A stretch of 64,000 bases of DNA from Mageeibacillus sp. UBA6980 (GTDB taxonomy: Bacteria; Bacillota; Clostridia; Saccharofermentanales; Saccharofermentanaceae). This document shows positions 36,219 to 45,404 of the stretch, in pieces (position 1 is the first letter of the stretch; every line of letters begins with the position of its first letter). A program made the translations under genes and the position numbers. The notes below the pieces were generated by a model. The model made no database searches and had not been told where the DNA came from. It saw only the letters and a program-made list of their open reading frames with translations. The DNA lies in the NCBI GenBank assembly GCA_002450095.1, contig DJYK01000026.1, positions 86,864 through 150,863 on the forward strand. Direction: 5' to 3'.

Positions 36219-36294
36219 GCACCTCTAGCTCAGATGGTAGAGCAACTGACTCTTAATCAGTGGGCCCAGGGTTCGAGTCCCTGGAGGTGCACCA
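36219..36294 (+). tRNA. tRNA-Lys (anticodon CTT)
   Basis: A full 76-base cloverleaf: acceptor arms GCACCTC and GAGGTGC, D-arm with AGCTCAGATGGTAGAGC, anticodon stem CTGA/TCAG with loop CTCTTAA (anticodon CTT at its centre), T-loop GGTTCGAGTCC, and an encoded CCA at 36292-36294. It reads AAG codons. Confidence 0.97.
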
Positions 36295-36303
36295 GAAAGA
36301 TAA

Positions 36304-36338
36304 GACCCGTAAGTTAATGCTTACGGGTTTTCTTTTTA
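36304..36338 (+). terminator. Rho-independent terminator after tRNA-Lys
   Basis: Arms ACCCGTAAG (36305-36313) and CTTACGGGT (36320-36328) with a six-base loop, followed by a T-rich tail TTTCTTTTT. It ends the tRNA transcript before the two-component operon. Confidence 0.9.
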
Positions 36339-36345
36339 TGATAAT

Positions 36346-36354
36346 TGTTATAAT
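36346..36354 (+). promoter_or_regulatory. Extended -10 promoter of the two-component/ABC operon
   Basis: TGT followed by perfect TATAAT (36349-36354), directly after the tRNA terminator and 40 bases before the response-regulator ATG. No clear -35 box. Confidence 0.5.
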
Positions 36355-36394
36355 AGTCATTGGATGATCCTGTAAAAACGTCAGGGGAGAAGAA

Positions 36395-37081
36395 ATGACA
36401 GATATCATCATAGTTGAAGACAACAGCGAACTCGGAACGCTTATACGCGATCTGCTTTCTCATGAAGGTTTTACGGTTGAGCTTCTTGAGAACGGAGAGA
36501 AGGCGATCTTAAGACTCAAGGAAGAGGATTATAAGCTGATGCTCCTTGATGTTATGCTTCCGGGTCTTGACGGATTTGAGACCTTGAGGCTTCTGCGTAA
36601 GGAACAGAATATCCCTGTCATAATGATGAGCGCCAAGGATGATGACGACAGCAAGATCTTGGGCCTCGATATCGGAGCTGACGACTATATCGGTAAGCCC
36701 TTCTATTTTCCGTTTCTTTTGTCCAAGGTCAAGGCAACTTTAAGAAGAAATTATCCCGATTCATCTGAAGATAAGATAATAAAGTACAAGGATCTTTATG
36801 TGGATCTTAATACCATGGCGGTACATAAAGGCGATAAGACTCTTCAGATCGGCGGTAAGGAACTGGAGATACTTATCTACTTTCTTAAGCATCCGGATAA
36901 GGTCATCGCGAAAGAGACGTTGTTTGATGCCGTATGGGGAGCAGAATGTGACTCCGATATATCGACACTTGCCGTGTATATAAGATGGCTTCGTGAGAAG
37001 ATAGAGGACGATCCTAAGGATCCAAAGTATATACACACTATCTGGCGCGTAGGCTACAGGTTTGGCGGAGACAGATCCTGA
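36395..37081 (+). CDS. OmpR-family response regulator
   Basis: A 228-aa transcription factor. The receiver domain (1-about 118) has the acidic pair in IIVEDNSE, phospho-acceptor Asp in LMLLDVMLPGLDG, the Thr/Ser position in MMSAKDDD and the Lys in DYIGKPF. The winged-helix DNA-binding domain (about 130-226) ends WRVGYRFGGD. AGGGGAGAAG precedes the ATG. The stop overlaps the kinase start by one base, so they form a pair. It probably controls the ABC transporter genes downstream. Confidence 0.94.
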   Translation: MTDIIIVEDNSELGTLIRDLLSHEGFTVELLENGEKAILRLKEEDYKLMLLDVMLPGLDGFETLRLLRKEQNIPVIMMSAKDDDDSKILGLDIGADDYIGKPFYFPFLLSKVKATLRRNYPDSSEDKIIKYKDLYVDLNTMAVHKGDKTLQIGGKELEILIYFLKHPDKVIAKETLFDAVWGAECDSDISTLAVYIRWLREKIEDDPKDPKYIHTIWRVGYRFGGDRS

Positions 37082-38400
37082 TGAGAAAGTATTCGGGTAA
37101 GTATATTGTCACGCTCATTATCTTTATCTGCCTCGGTATAGGTGCGTTCTTGGCATCTGACAGTATATTTGAAGGTGACAGCGGAAGACGCAATACTCTG
37201 GCAAACAGATTCGTGCAGCAGATCGAATCGTATCCTTCAGGAGATTTGGAAGAAGCGGTAGCGGCCTTATGGGCGCAGGAAGAGCCTTCGTGGATATCTT
37301 TGTACGGTAAAGAGAATGTCCCTTCCGATGTTTCTTTCATACCTTCTGACAACACTGATACCCGTATTCTCTCGAGTGATTCATCCGGCAGTATAACCTG
37401 TGTTGTATCTCATGATAATGAGGTTACCGGACTTGTAGTCTTTACTTTCGAGGATTCAAGGGCACTTAAGTCTTTATTGCTTACGGAGGGAGTTCTTATA
37501 TTCTCGTTTATTGTTCTTACCGTGTGCTTCATATATATCGACAGGAAAGTGCTCCTGCCGTTCAACACTTTATCTTCATATCCTGAGAAGATCGCGAGAA
37601 ATGAGACCGGAGAACATATTCCGGAGTCAAAGGGCAGATATTTCGGTAAATATATCTGGGGCATGAATATGTTAAGCGACAGGCTCTCGGGAGACAGAAA
37701 GAAACTTCGCGCATTGGAGAAGGAAAAACAGACTCTGCTCTCATCCATTGCACACGGTATCAAGACTCCCGTTGCGAATATAAGGCTATACGCTCAAGCA
37801 TTAAAGAGCGGTTTGTATCGTAAGGATGGAACGCCCGATCCTGATGACGCCATGGTGGCAGAGAAGATAGAGAAGAATACACAGGATATCGAAGACATTG
37901 TTAAGGATCTTCTTAATGCCGCATCGCAAAGCATTGTGGAATATGAGCCTTCTATCGAACAGTTTTATCTTTCCGAGATCGGGGATTGGCTTAAAGAAGA
38001 ATACGATAATCGTATGAGTGTGCTTAAGATACCGTTTGAGGTCGACTTAAAAAGCAGCGTCATGATCACGAGCGATCGAACCGGGATAATAAGAGTGCTT
38101 ACTCAGTTTATTGAGAATGCCATCAAATACGGTGACGGTAACAGGATCGGTGTGTTGATAGATAAGACCGAAGAGGGATATGAGTTTACCGTAAGCAACA
38201 CCGGAAGCCTCGTTCCCGAGAACGAGGAGCGTTATATCTTTAACAGCTTCTACAGAGGTTCAAACTCCGAAGACGTGGAAGGTAACGGCTTAGGTCTTTA
38301 CGAAGCTTCATTCATAGCAAGAAAGCTCGGCGGTTCAGTAGTTACAAGATTTAACGATAGGACAAAAGAAACGGAATTTACTTTATTATTGCCACTTTAA
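37081..38400 (+). CDS. Sensor histidine kinase
   Basis: A 439-aa kinase with membrane helices at about 7-27 and 138-160 enclosing an extracellular sensor of about 110 residues. A short linker leads to the dimerisation domain with the phospho-His in IAHGIKTPVANIRLYAQAL (H where most kinases have HELKTP-like context). The ATPase domain has an N-box FIENAIKYGDGN and the G-box GNGLGLYEA. An extracellular loop of this size differs from BceS-type kinases, which have almost none. A ligand is unknown. Confidence 0.93.
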   Translation: MRKYSGKYIVTLIIFICLGIGAFLASDSIFEGDSGRRNTLANRFVQQIESYPSGDLEEAVAALWAQEEPSWISLYGKENVPSDVSFIPSDNTDTRILSSDSSGSITCVVSHDNEVTGLVVFTFEDSRALKSLLLTEGVLIFSFIVLTVCFIYIDRKVLLPFNTLSSYPEKIARNETGEHIPESKGRYFGKYIWGMNMLSDRLSGDRKKLRALEKEKQTLLSSIAHGIKTPVANIRLYAQALKSGLYRKDGTPDPDDAMVAEKIEKNTQDIEDIVKDLLNAASQSIVEYEPSIEQFYLSEIGDWLKEEYDNRMSVLKIPFEVDLKSSVMITSDRTGIIRVLTQFIENAIKYGDGNRIGVLIDKTEEGYEFTVSNTGSLVPENEERYIFNSFYRGSNSEDVEGNGLGLYEASFIARKLGGSVVTRFNDRTKETEFTLLLPL

Positions 38401-38458
38401 TAATTCTTTAATAGTTTTCCTTCACAATAGCATCAGAAAATGATTAGTGGAGGTTTGT

Positions 38459-39220
38459 ATGAGTACGGTCATTAAGACACAAGATCTTTGCAAAACGTAT
38501 ATCGTAGATAAGCAAAGCAACAATGTTCTTCAGAATGTAAATCTCGAGGTTAAGGAGAAAGAATTTGTTACTGTCATGGGACCTTCGGGTTCCGGTAAGT
38601 CCACGCTGCTTTACACGGTGAGCGGCATGGATACTGTTACTGCAGGAAGAGTGTTCTTTGACGGGGAGGAGATCTCTTCCATGAAGGAGAAGGATCTAAT
38701 TAACATCAGGCTCCTTAAGATGGGATTCATCTTTCAGCAGATGTACATGATGAAGAAGCTTTCGATCATCGACAATATTATCCTGCCCGCATTTCAGGCG
38801 AAACTTAAGCCGAGGGATGAAGTGCGTAAGGATGCCGAGAATCTCATGAGAAAACTCGATATTATCGATACGGCAGAGCGGGAGATAACAGAGGTGTCGG
38901 GCGGACAACTTCAGCGTGCGTGCCTTTGCAGGGCTCTTATAAACAGCCCGAAAGTGCTTTTCGCAGACGAGCCTACGGGAGCGCTGAACTCCAAGGCATC
39001 ACGGGATGTAATGCAGCGTCTCCTTGAAGCAAACCGTGCGGGAACTACCATTCTCATGGTAACCCACAGCGAGAAGGTGGCGTCCGTAAGCGACCGGATT
39101 ATCTATCTTGTGGACGGCGGCATTCAGGGTGAGCTCATGCTCGGCAAGATGACTTCAGATGAAGAAATAAGTCCTCGCGAACGCAAGGTCAGAGCATGGC
39201 TCGATCAGATGGGGTGGTAA
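38459..39220 (+). CDS. ABC transporter ATP-binding protein (MacB/LolD-like)
   Basis: A 253-aa ATPase. The ATG at 38459 follows GGAGG by five bases. Walker A GPSGSGKSTLL, Q-loop FIFQQMYM, signature VSGGQLQRACLCRAL, Walker B VLFADEPTGALNS and the switch His in VTHSEK are intact. It belongs to the family that pairs with FtsX/MacB-type permeases for export or mechanotransmission of peptides and lipids. It lies 58 bases after the kinase gene. Confidence 0.94.
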   Translation: MSTVIKTQDLCKTYIVDKQSNNVLQNVNLEVKEKEFVTVMGPSGSGKSTLLYTVSGMDTVTAGRVFFDGEEISSMKEKDLINIRLLKMGFIFQQMYMMKKLSIIDNIILPAFQAKLKPRDEVRKDAENLMRKLDIIDTAEREITEVSGGQLQRACLCRALINSPKVLFADEPTGALNSKASRDVMQRLLEANRAGTTILMVTHSEKVASVSDRIIYLVDGGIQGELMLGKMTSDEEISPRERKVRAWLDQMGW

Positions 39221-39225
39221 GCAGT

Positions 39226-41664
39226 ATGTATCTTAGTATGCTTAAAAGAGATCTTAAAGATCAGAAGGGGCTTAATGCTGTACTGTTTATATTCATGATC
39301 GTTGCATCGGTTGCTATGGTCACGGGTGTCACTCTGCTGTACTCCATGCTTAAGGGCGCGGATCTTACATATGAGAAGTGCAATACATCGGATATAGTGG
39401 CGTTGTTGCCGACAAGTGTTTCGGACCCGGAAGGGGTCAGGTCGCAAGTATATGATGAATTTGATTCCGAGGATATCACCAGGGAGATCTATACACGTCA
39501 GGTGGTCACGATCCCCGATACAAGTCTGATTGTTTATGGTGCTGACGGGGAAAGGGTGGATGCTACCAGCGAAAGCTATGTAATTACGTCAATGCCGACC
39601 AAGATTAATATACCTTACACTTTGAATGGGGAAAGATTTGAGGTGCCGAACGGATGCGCTGCCATTTCACAGATGACTTCAAGACGTATGGATCTTACTA
39701 TCGGAGATCAGATCAGATTAGTGACGCAGATGGGAAACGTATATGAGTTTACGATCTGTCAGATATATGTGGATCCGGTTGAGACCGCTTCTGATTTTAT
39801 TGTTTTGTCAGACAGGGATACCGAAGTCTTTTACGGCGAGTGCCCGATGAAGTATGACCTGTTTGAAGTGTTTTTGAATGTTATAGACGGAGACTACGTA
39901 AATACGATACAGCCTATAGGCGAGAATATGCTTTATCGATACAAGGATTACGGGTTGACGATGGATGCTTCCAAGGTCGTTCTGATGAGCGATGAGGCTA
40001 TGATGGTAATAGTCATTATAGTTGCGATATCCCTTGTGGCATTCTTTATTATGGCGATGATCCTTATGACGATCGATTTCAGCATCAAATCCACCGTAAA
40101 ACGTGAGACAAAACAGATCGGTATGATGAAAGCCATCGGTGTGTGGTCCTTCTCATACAAGACTTTATTTGTGGTTAAATATGCGGCTTTCGGAGTGCTC
40201 TGCGGTCTTCTGGGACTTCCTCTGGGTTTTCTTCTTACCAAGAAGATATATGACAATTTTGTGTATGACATCTTGTTTCCGAAGTTTACCGAGATGGTCG
40301 CGATCGGAGCCGTTGCAATGGCGGTAAATATCTTCTTTGTCCTGTTGTTCTGCCTTATCGCATTAAGAAGGATGAACAACATAAGCGTTATCGATGCGAT
40401 CCACGGCGAGAACAGAGGGGAGAGGTTCGCAAGACTTCCCGGATTATCTCTTGCCCGCTCGGGGAAGATCGGTGTTGCACCATTTCTTGCCGTGAGTGAT
40501 ATCTTGAGGGCTCTTAAAAGATATATCTATCTAATTATCGCATATACATTAGGTATTGCAGCGGTTCTGTTTATGGTTCAGCTTAAGGATTCCATTCTTG
40601 ATGTGAGTTATATACAGCATTATTTCCAGAGAGGAAGGATGGATTTTAATGTTGTACTGAGTGACTCGTATCGGGAAAGGCTTTTGCAGAAGACCGGAAG
40701 CTACGATGGTCTTTATGATCTTATTAACAGTACTTTTGAGGAGAATGGTATCCCCGCATCGATCGTACTGACCCAAAGTTCAAGTGTCGAAGTCACTTTT
40801 GACGGCAAGACACAGACTTCATTTATGACCTGGCAGGATGCTGATATCTCGGGACTCTATTATCTTCCCGGAGGCAATGCACCGCAGCTTTATAATGAGG
40901 TCGCAGTATCCTATGCCCAGGCCGAGATGTCGGGAATCGATATCGGAGATACGATAACGATCGATTATTACAAATTCTCTGAAGATCACACTTCGTACGA
41001 TAAGGTGGAAGAAGACTTTCTTGTAACCGGATTTATCGATTACAACGGCTTTTCCTCAATGAAGATTGTTATGAGCCCGGAATTCAGCGGTGCGGTATCA
41101 AGTCCTGATTATATATACTCAGCCGTAATCGACGCACCTTTAAGTCAGCATGAGAAGATAAGGGAACAGATTCGTTCTTTGTGGACTGAGGATCAGGCGA
41201 CAGTAATAGACAGTGATGGAGTGGTCGATGATTTCCTTCCGGGTTATGATCTCATATTCAATATGATGATCGCAGTTACCGCATTTGCCGCAGCGGCTGT
41301 GCTCTTACTGTTAACGGTTTTATACGAGAACATATTCATCGAAGAAGAGACGGCGGATATAGCACTTCTTAAGAGTATGGGATTTAGAAGTTCTGTCATA
41401 AGAGGGTGGCATATCATAAGGCTCATGATACTCGGTGTGTCATCGCTGATCTTAGCATTCCTGTTTAACTCGGTCATAGGCAATAAGATAGCGGAAATCC
41501 TCTATACATCATTGTTGAGGACCCATTCATTCAGATTAAGCTTCAACTTAGTGCATAATCTTCTGATAATTCCGGTATGTGTTATGGCAGGCCTTGCCGT
41601 GGTGACTTATCTGATGACAAAACTTACGGAAAATATCAAGATTTGGAAAGTGAGAACGGAATAA
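39226..41664 (+). CDS. FtsX/MacB-type ABC transporter permease
   Basis: An 812-aa permease from the ATG at 39226; an in-frame ATG at 39196 overlaps the ATPase gene and is an alternative. It has an N-terminal helix (about 14-36), a large extracellular region, a three-helix FtsX unit (about 258-385), a helix near 425-445, a second extracellular region and a final FtsX unit (about 675-805). This duplicated layout is typical of exporters of antimicrobial peptides or lipoproteins. The next gene starts on its stop codon (TAATG). Confidence 0.9.
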   Translation: MYLSMLKRDLKDQKGLNAVLFIFMIVASVAMVTGVTLLYSMLKGADLTYEKCNTSDIVALLPTSVSDPEGVRSQVYDEFDSEDITREIYTRQVVTIPDTSLIVYGADGERVDATSESYVITSMPTKINIPYTLNGERFEVPNGCAAISQMTSRRMDLTIGDQIRLVTQMGNVYEFTICQIYVDPVETASDFIVLSDRDTEVFYGECPMKYDLFEVFLNVIDGDYVNTIQPIGENMLYRYKDYGLTMDASKVVLMSDEAMMVIVIIVAISLVAFFIMAMILMTIDFSIKSTVKRETKQIGMMKAIGVWSFSYKTLFVVKYAAFGVLCGLLGLPLGFLLTKKIYDNFVYDILFPKFTEMVAIGAVAMAVNIFFVLLFCLIALRRMNNISVIDAIHGENRGERFARLPGLSLARSGKIGVAPFLAVSDILRALKRYIYLIIAYTLGIAAVLFMVQLKDSILDVSYIQHYFQRGRMDFNVVLSDSYRERLLQKTGSYDGLYDLINSTFEENGIPASIVLTQSSSVEVTFDGKTQTSFMTWQDADISGLYYLPGGNAPQLYNEVAVSYAQAEMSGIDIGDTITIDYYKFSEDHTSYDKVEEDFLVTGFIDYNGFSSMKIVMSPEFSGAVSSPDYIYSAVIDAPLSQHEKIREQIRSLWTEDQATVIDSDGVVDDFLPGYDLIFNMMIAVTAFAAAAVLLLLTVLYENIFIEEETADIALLKSMGFRSSVIRGWHIIRLMILGVSSLILAFLFNSVIGNKIAEILYTSLLRTHSFRLSFNLVHNLLIIPVCVMAGLAVVTYLMTKLTENIKIWKVRTE

Positions 41665-43067
41665 TGAGAAATAAGATCCTTTCGATTATAATTGCAGGTT
41701 CTGTTCTGTTGTCTGCGGCAGGCTGTACAAAGACATCCGGCAGCGTTGTTTCAGGTATTGGCGAATCTCCTTTGATTCCGGTTGATGATTACTATAACGA
41801 TGTCGATGCAGGTTATACCGATGAAGGAGTAATAGAAGAAGCAACGGCAACATATGTATCCGATGACGGCCTTTGTACCATATCCGTTATGCCTGATTAC
41901 TACGATATAACCCTCGATTACGAGAACGGGAGCCGTTATGATGTTGGTGCGGCATACGGCAGAACGATCCTTCAGGCGATGCCTTCCTATGAAAGCCTCA
42001 TGGAGCCTTACCTTTACTCGAATTTCAGAAACCTTTTCGGCGGGGAGTTTTATGGAGAAGCGGTCGAGGTTCGGGTGGGTTCGCTTTATGAGTCGATGCG
42101 AGACGAATACAGGGAAGAGATAGACGGGCTTGCGTCTTCTTTATCTGACGGAAGACACGGCTTTGAAGAAGACGGGGTGCTTTCTTACGAGGAAGTTCTT
42201 GCGCTGCAGATGATCCCCGATGCGATACGAGCTACGGCATGCAGTGCGCTGACACTGTGGGGAGATCGTACCGAGACAGGAAAGATGTTGACTCTTCGTA
42301 ATCTTGAGTGGATGCTCGGGGACGATTACAGTATGGGGCTTTTTAATTCCGTTACTCACATGAGAAACGGCGACAGAAGCCTTACTTCCATCGCTCTTAT
42401 GGGCATGCTCGAAATAATCTCCGCAGTTAATGATGACGGAGTCTTCGCGGCTATCCTTGACGTAGGCTCGGAGGAACATGAACAGTTTATCTATGATGGC
42501 AGGAAGTGCTATACAATGGAGCTTCGTTACGCTCTTGAGGAGTTTACTACTGCAAGAGAAGTAGGAGAGTTCATGGTTGGTGAGAGCGCGGAGTTTACCT
42601 GGTGCCATAACCTTACAATAACGGACGGGAATGAAGCTTTCTGTGCTGAAGACTGCGTGGAACAGGTAGCAGAAGCAGGTGACGGTTACTCGATCCTAAG
42701 AGATGCATCTACGCCTCTTCTTGAGGGGCTTTCATGGGATAACAGCGATTCTTTATGTATCGTGAACTCGTTTGCTTCGGAAGGGAATCAGGACGGATTT
42801 ACACAGTATCCCAACAATATCGTAAGATTTGCTAAATACAACGAATGGGTAAGCGATATCGGCGTGTTTTCCGTTACGGATCTTAAGAATATGATCACGC
42901 AGGAGACTGTCGAGCAGTACGAGGTGGAGAATGTACACAGTAACAGTACTTCTCAACTTATAATCATCGACTATGCGACCGGCAGCATTCAGGTGGCATT
43001 TACCGGAAGCGAAGGTCCTGTTGATAATCCTGTATTTGTTGAGGTCGGAAATATCGGGGTTATGTAA
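41664..43067 (+). CDS. Lipoprotein with C45-family (AAT-like) N-terminal-nucleophile amidohydrolase domain
   Basis: A 467-aa protein; the ATG at 41664 is chosen since the lipoprotein signal begins there (lipobox LLSAAGC, lipid Cys 21). The N-terminal part has the C45 features LDYENGSRYDVGAAYGR. The putative self-processed nucleophile is C193 in RATACSALTLWGD, followed by LTLRNLEW, the RNxDW-like motif. Enzymes of this group cleave linear amides such as acylated amines or penicillin side chains. It should act outside the cell, tethered to the membrane. Coupling to the ABC permease suggests a shared substrate, which is inferred. Confidence 0.83.
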   Translation: MRNKILSIIIAGSVLLSAAGCTKTSGSVVSGIGESPLIPVDDYYNDVDAGYTDEGVIEEATATYVSDDGLCTISVMPDYYDITLDYENGSRYDVGAAYGRTILQAMPSYESLMEPYLYSNFRNLFGGEFYGEAVEVRVGSLYESMRDEYREEIDGLASSLSDGRHGFEEDGVLSYEEVLALQMIPDAIRATACSALTLWGDRTETGKMLTLRNLEWMLGDDYSMGLFNSVTHMRNGDRSLTSIALMGMLEIISAVNDDGVFAAILDVGSEEHEQFIYDGRKCYTMELRYALEEFTTAREVGEFMVGESAEFTWCHNLTITDGNEAFCAEDCVEQVAEAGDGYSILRDASTPLLEGLSWDNSDSLCIVNSFASEGNQDGFTQYPNNIVRFAKYNEWVSDIGVFSVTDLKNMITQETVEQYEVENVHSNSTSQLIIIDYATGSIQVAFTGSEGPVDNPVFVEVGNIGVM

Positions 43068-43127
43068 GATAACTTGATCTGTCTGTCGCGCTTATTATAA
43101 CAGCAGCGATAAAACAGCCTTTATACA

Positions 43128-43404
43128 ATGGCTCTGAATATGAAATGCAATCTGATCACCCGTGAAAGAAAGATAAGGGTATTTCACTAACGAGTATAGA
43201 GCGGAATGTGAATACGAGGTCAACGGACAAAGCTATCGCTATACAACAGATTGGAGAGATAACAGGTTTTACGAAGGCGATGAAATAACGATCAGTGTTG
43301 ACCCCGATGATCCGAGTGTTCGGAACAGGCATCGCTTCTCAACGGCAGGGTGGATATGTTTTTGCCTTGCGGGTATAGCTTTATATTTTAATCTGCGAAA
43401 ATGA
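43128..43404 (+). pseudogene. Remnant of a DUF3592-like small membrane protein gene, frameshifted
   Basis: The 399-base gap between the C45 gene and pdp contains a decayed coding sequence. From 43128 one frame reads MALNMKCNLITRERKIRVFH and stops at 43190. A second frame, open from 43177 to 43404 but with no start codon of its own, reads EYEVNGQSYRYTTDWRDNR, then YEGDEITISVDPDDPSV and a C-terminal membrane helix. The EYEVNG...GDEITISVDPDDP pattern is that of DUF3592 proteins. The two parts join by a frameshift near 43177-43190. No clear ribosome site is seen. Confidence 0.55.
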
Positions 43405-43427
43405 CTTATCGTTTATAAAGGGAATAT

Positions 43428-43438
43428 TGTGTTACGAT
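43428..43438 (+). promoter_or_regulatory. Extended -10 promoter of pdp
   Basis: TGTGT followed by TACGAT (43433-43438) fits TRTGN-TAnnAT, 28 bases before the pdp ATG. No convincing -35 box. Confidence 0.4.
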
Positions 43439-43466
43439 AGAGGTAATAAAGATCCTCGAGGTTAAC

Positions 43467-44798
43467 ATGAATATCGTTGATATTATTCTTGATAAGCGCT
43501 ACGGAAAAGAACTCAATTATGAGCAGATAATGTATTTCGTAAAAGGCGTTACGGCAAGAACGATCCCTGATTATCAGACTTCTGCACTTCTTATGGCCAT
43601 CGTCCTTAACGGTATGAGCGAGAGGGAGATGACAGCCCTTACTTTGGAGATGGCCGATTCAGGCGTACATGATGATCTGTCATATGTCGGTGATGTAACT
43701 GTTGATAAACACTCAACAGGCGGAGTGGGAGATAAGATCACGCCTATAGTAATGCCTCTTTGCAATTCGTTCGGGACCAAGATCGTTAAGCTGTCGGGAA
43801 GAGGCTTGGGATTTACCGGTGGGACTGTTGATAAGTTTTCTTCTATCGAAGGATTTAATATAGATGTGGATAAGAAGGATTTCCCTAGGCTTGTAAAAGA
43901 GTCGGGAATGGTTATCTCGAGTCAGACTCCTTCGCTTGCGCCCGCAGATAAGATCCTTTATGCCTTAAGAGATGTTACCGGTACGGTCGATTCGATACCT
44001 CTTATAGCGTCGTCGATAATGAGTAAAAAGATAGCAGCGGGAGCGGACGCCATTGTGCTTGACGTGACATGCGGAAGCGGAGCTTTTATGCAGACCGAGG
44101 AAAGGGCAAGAGAGCTTGCCTCGGCGATGCTTAAAATCGGTAAGCTCGCGAGAAAGACCACAACCGCCATTATTACGGATATGGATCAGCCTCTCGGAAG
44201 AACATGCGGGAATGTTATCGAGATGCAGGAGGTCTTCGAGACATTAAACGGAGACGGTGCCGAGGATGTCCTTGATATCGCATCTGTCATAGGCGCCAAG
44301 ATGGTAAAGCATTCCGGCAAGGCGGGCGGTCTTAATGATGATGAATTGGTAATTGAATGCCGTAAAAGGATCGGTGACGGTACGGCGTTAAAAGAATACA
44401 TTAAGCTTATCCGGTCTCAGGGGGGCATTATCGGAGATAACGGTCCGGTTTATAAAGATGAGCCTGTTCCCGTTTCAGAGATAAAAGCGTCCCGCGACGG
44501 GTATATAGAAGCGATAAGAGCAGATGAGATCGGACATGCATCGGTCATGCTCGGTGCGGGAAGGGTAACTAAGGAAGATGTTATCGATCTTGGTGCCGGC
44601 ATAAGATTCCTGAAGAAACGCGGCGATAAAGTTTCCAAAGACGATGTCCTTTGCATCCTTTATACCGGAAAGGATTCTAAGATCAAAGATGACAAGGACC
44701 ACATAAATGATATATGCCAAAGAATTCGAAAAGCTTATAAGATTTCCGACAGTAAGCCTGCTGAACGCGTTTCCGTTATTGACGTGATAGGCGATTAA
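43467..44798 (+). CDS. pdp: Pyrimidine-nucleoside phosphorylase
   Basis: A 443-aa nucleoside phosphorylase that splits uridine or thymidine with phosphate to base and (deoxy)ribose-1-phosphate. The signature region SGRGLGFTGGTVDKFSSIEG is present, with KHSTGGVGDK as the phosphate site and MSKKIAAGADAIVLDV. The family length is matched. Pdp and thymidine phosphorylase (DeoA) cannot be separated by eye; pdp is usual in Gram-positives. GAGG precedes the ATG. Confidence 0.93.
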   Translation: MNIVDIILDKRYGKELNYEQIMYFVKGVTARTIPDYQTSALLMAIVLNGMSEREMTALTLEMADSGVHDDLSYVGDVTVDKHSTGGVGDKITPIVMPLCNSFGTKIVKLSGRGLGFTGGTVDKFSSIEGFNIDVDKKDFPRLVKESGMVISSQTPSLAPADKILYALRDVTGTVDSIPLIASSIMSKKIAAGADAIVLDVTCGSGAFMQTEERARELASAMLKIGKLARKTTTAIITDMDQPLGRTCGNVIEMQEVFETLNGDGAEDVLDIASVIGAKMVKHSGKAGGLNDDELVIECRKRIGDGTALKEYIKLIRSQGGIIGDNGPVYKDEPVPVSEIKASRDGYIEAIRADEIGHASVMLGAGRVTKEDVIDLGAGIRFLKKRGDKVSKDDVLCILYTGKDSKIKDDKDHINDICQRIRKAYKISDSKPAERVSVIDVIGD

Positions 44799-44807
44799 TT
44801 GTATAAT
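44779..44807 (+). promoter_or_regulatory. Promoter of ruvC-ruvA-ruvB-queH
   Basis: TTGACG (44779-44784), 17 bases, perfect TATAAT (44802-44807), overlapping the end of pdp. It shows that the frame's TTG at 44799 cannot be the ruvC start. Confidence 0.75.
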
Positions 44808-44831
44808 GCAAACAAATGTTCAGAGGTGGAG

Positions 44832-45392
44832 ATGGCAGAGCCTAAGGTCACAACATATATAGGTATAGATCCCGGTTATGCCATTACCGGTTATGGAATC
44901 ATCAGGAAGACAGGCAATAAGCTTACGGCTGTCGATTACGGTGTTATAGAGACCAAGCCCTCAACAGATTTTCCGCTGAGACTATTGACTATTAATGAGA
45001 GGATAAGATATATTCTTGAGCTTTATAAGCCTGATTATATGTCTGTCGAGGAACTTTTTATCTCTCAGAACAGGACTACTGCTGTAGGTACTGCTCAGGC
45101 AAGGGGTGTTGTTCTCGTTGAAGCGGCACGTGCCAATATTCCTGTCTATGAGTTTACTCCGGGACAGGTCAAGCTTGCAGTCACGGGTTATGGCAAGGCA
45201 GAGAAGAAGCAGGTGCAGACTATGGTAAAATCTCTTTTGGGGTTGAAGGAGATCCCTAAGCCGGATGATGCGGCGGACGGACTTGCAATGGCTATCTGTC
45301 TTGCGAATACGGGAACCACGAATGCCGGAGTGGCGGTTTCGGGTTATCAGTACGGACGTTACGGTTACAGCAGAAGGAATGAATTCGGTTAA
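44832..45392 (+). CDS. ruvC: Crossover junction endodeoxyribonuclease RuvC
   Basis: RuvC (186 aa) cuts Holliday junctions. The start is the ATG at 44832 after AGAGGTGGAG. Catalytic carboxylates are in GIDPGYAITGYG, SVEELFISQN and DDAADGLAMAICLA. The typical QARGVVL stretch is present. The C-terminal tail of about 20 residues is rich in Gly, Tyr and Arg. It is followed by ruvA after 12 bases. Confidence 0.96.
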   Translation: MAEPKVTTYIGIDPGYAITGYGIIRKTGNKLTAVDYGVIETKPSTDFPLRLLTINERIRYILELYKPDYMSVEELFISQNRTTAVGTAQARGVVLVEAARANIPVYEFTPGQVKLAVTGYGKAEKKQVQTMVKSLLGLKEIPKPDDAADGLAMAICLANTGTTNAGVAVSGYQYGRYGYSRRNEFG

Positions 45393-45404
45393 CAGGAGAA
45401 TACG

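Noticed and set aside
44799..44831. TTG start for ruvC giving 11 extra residues
   Set aside because: This TTG overlaps the -10 box TATAAT of a strong promoter; the ATG at 44832 has a ribosome site.
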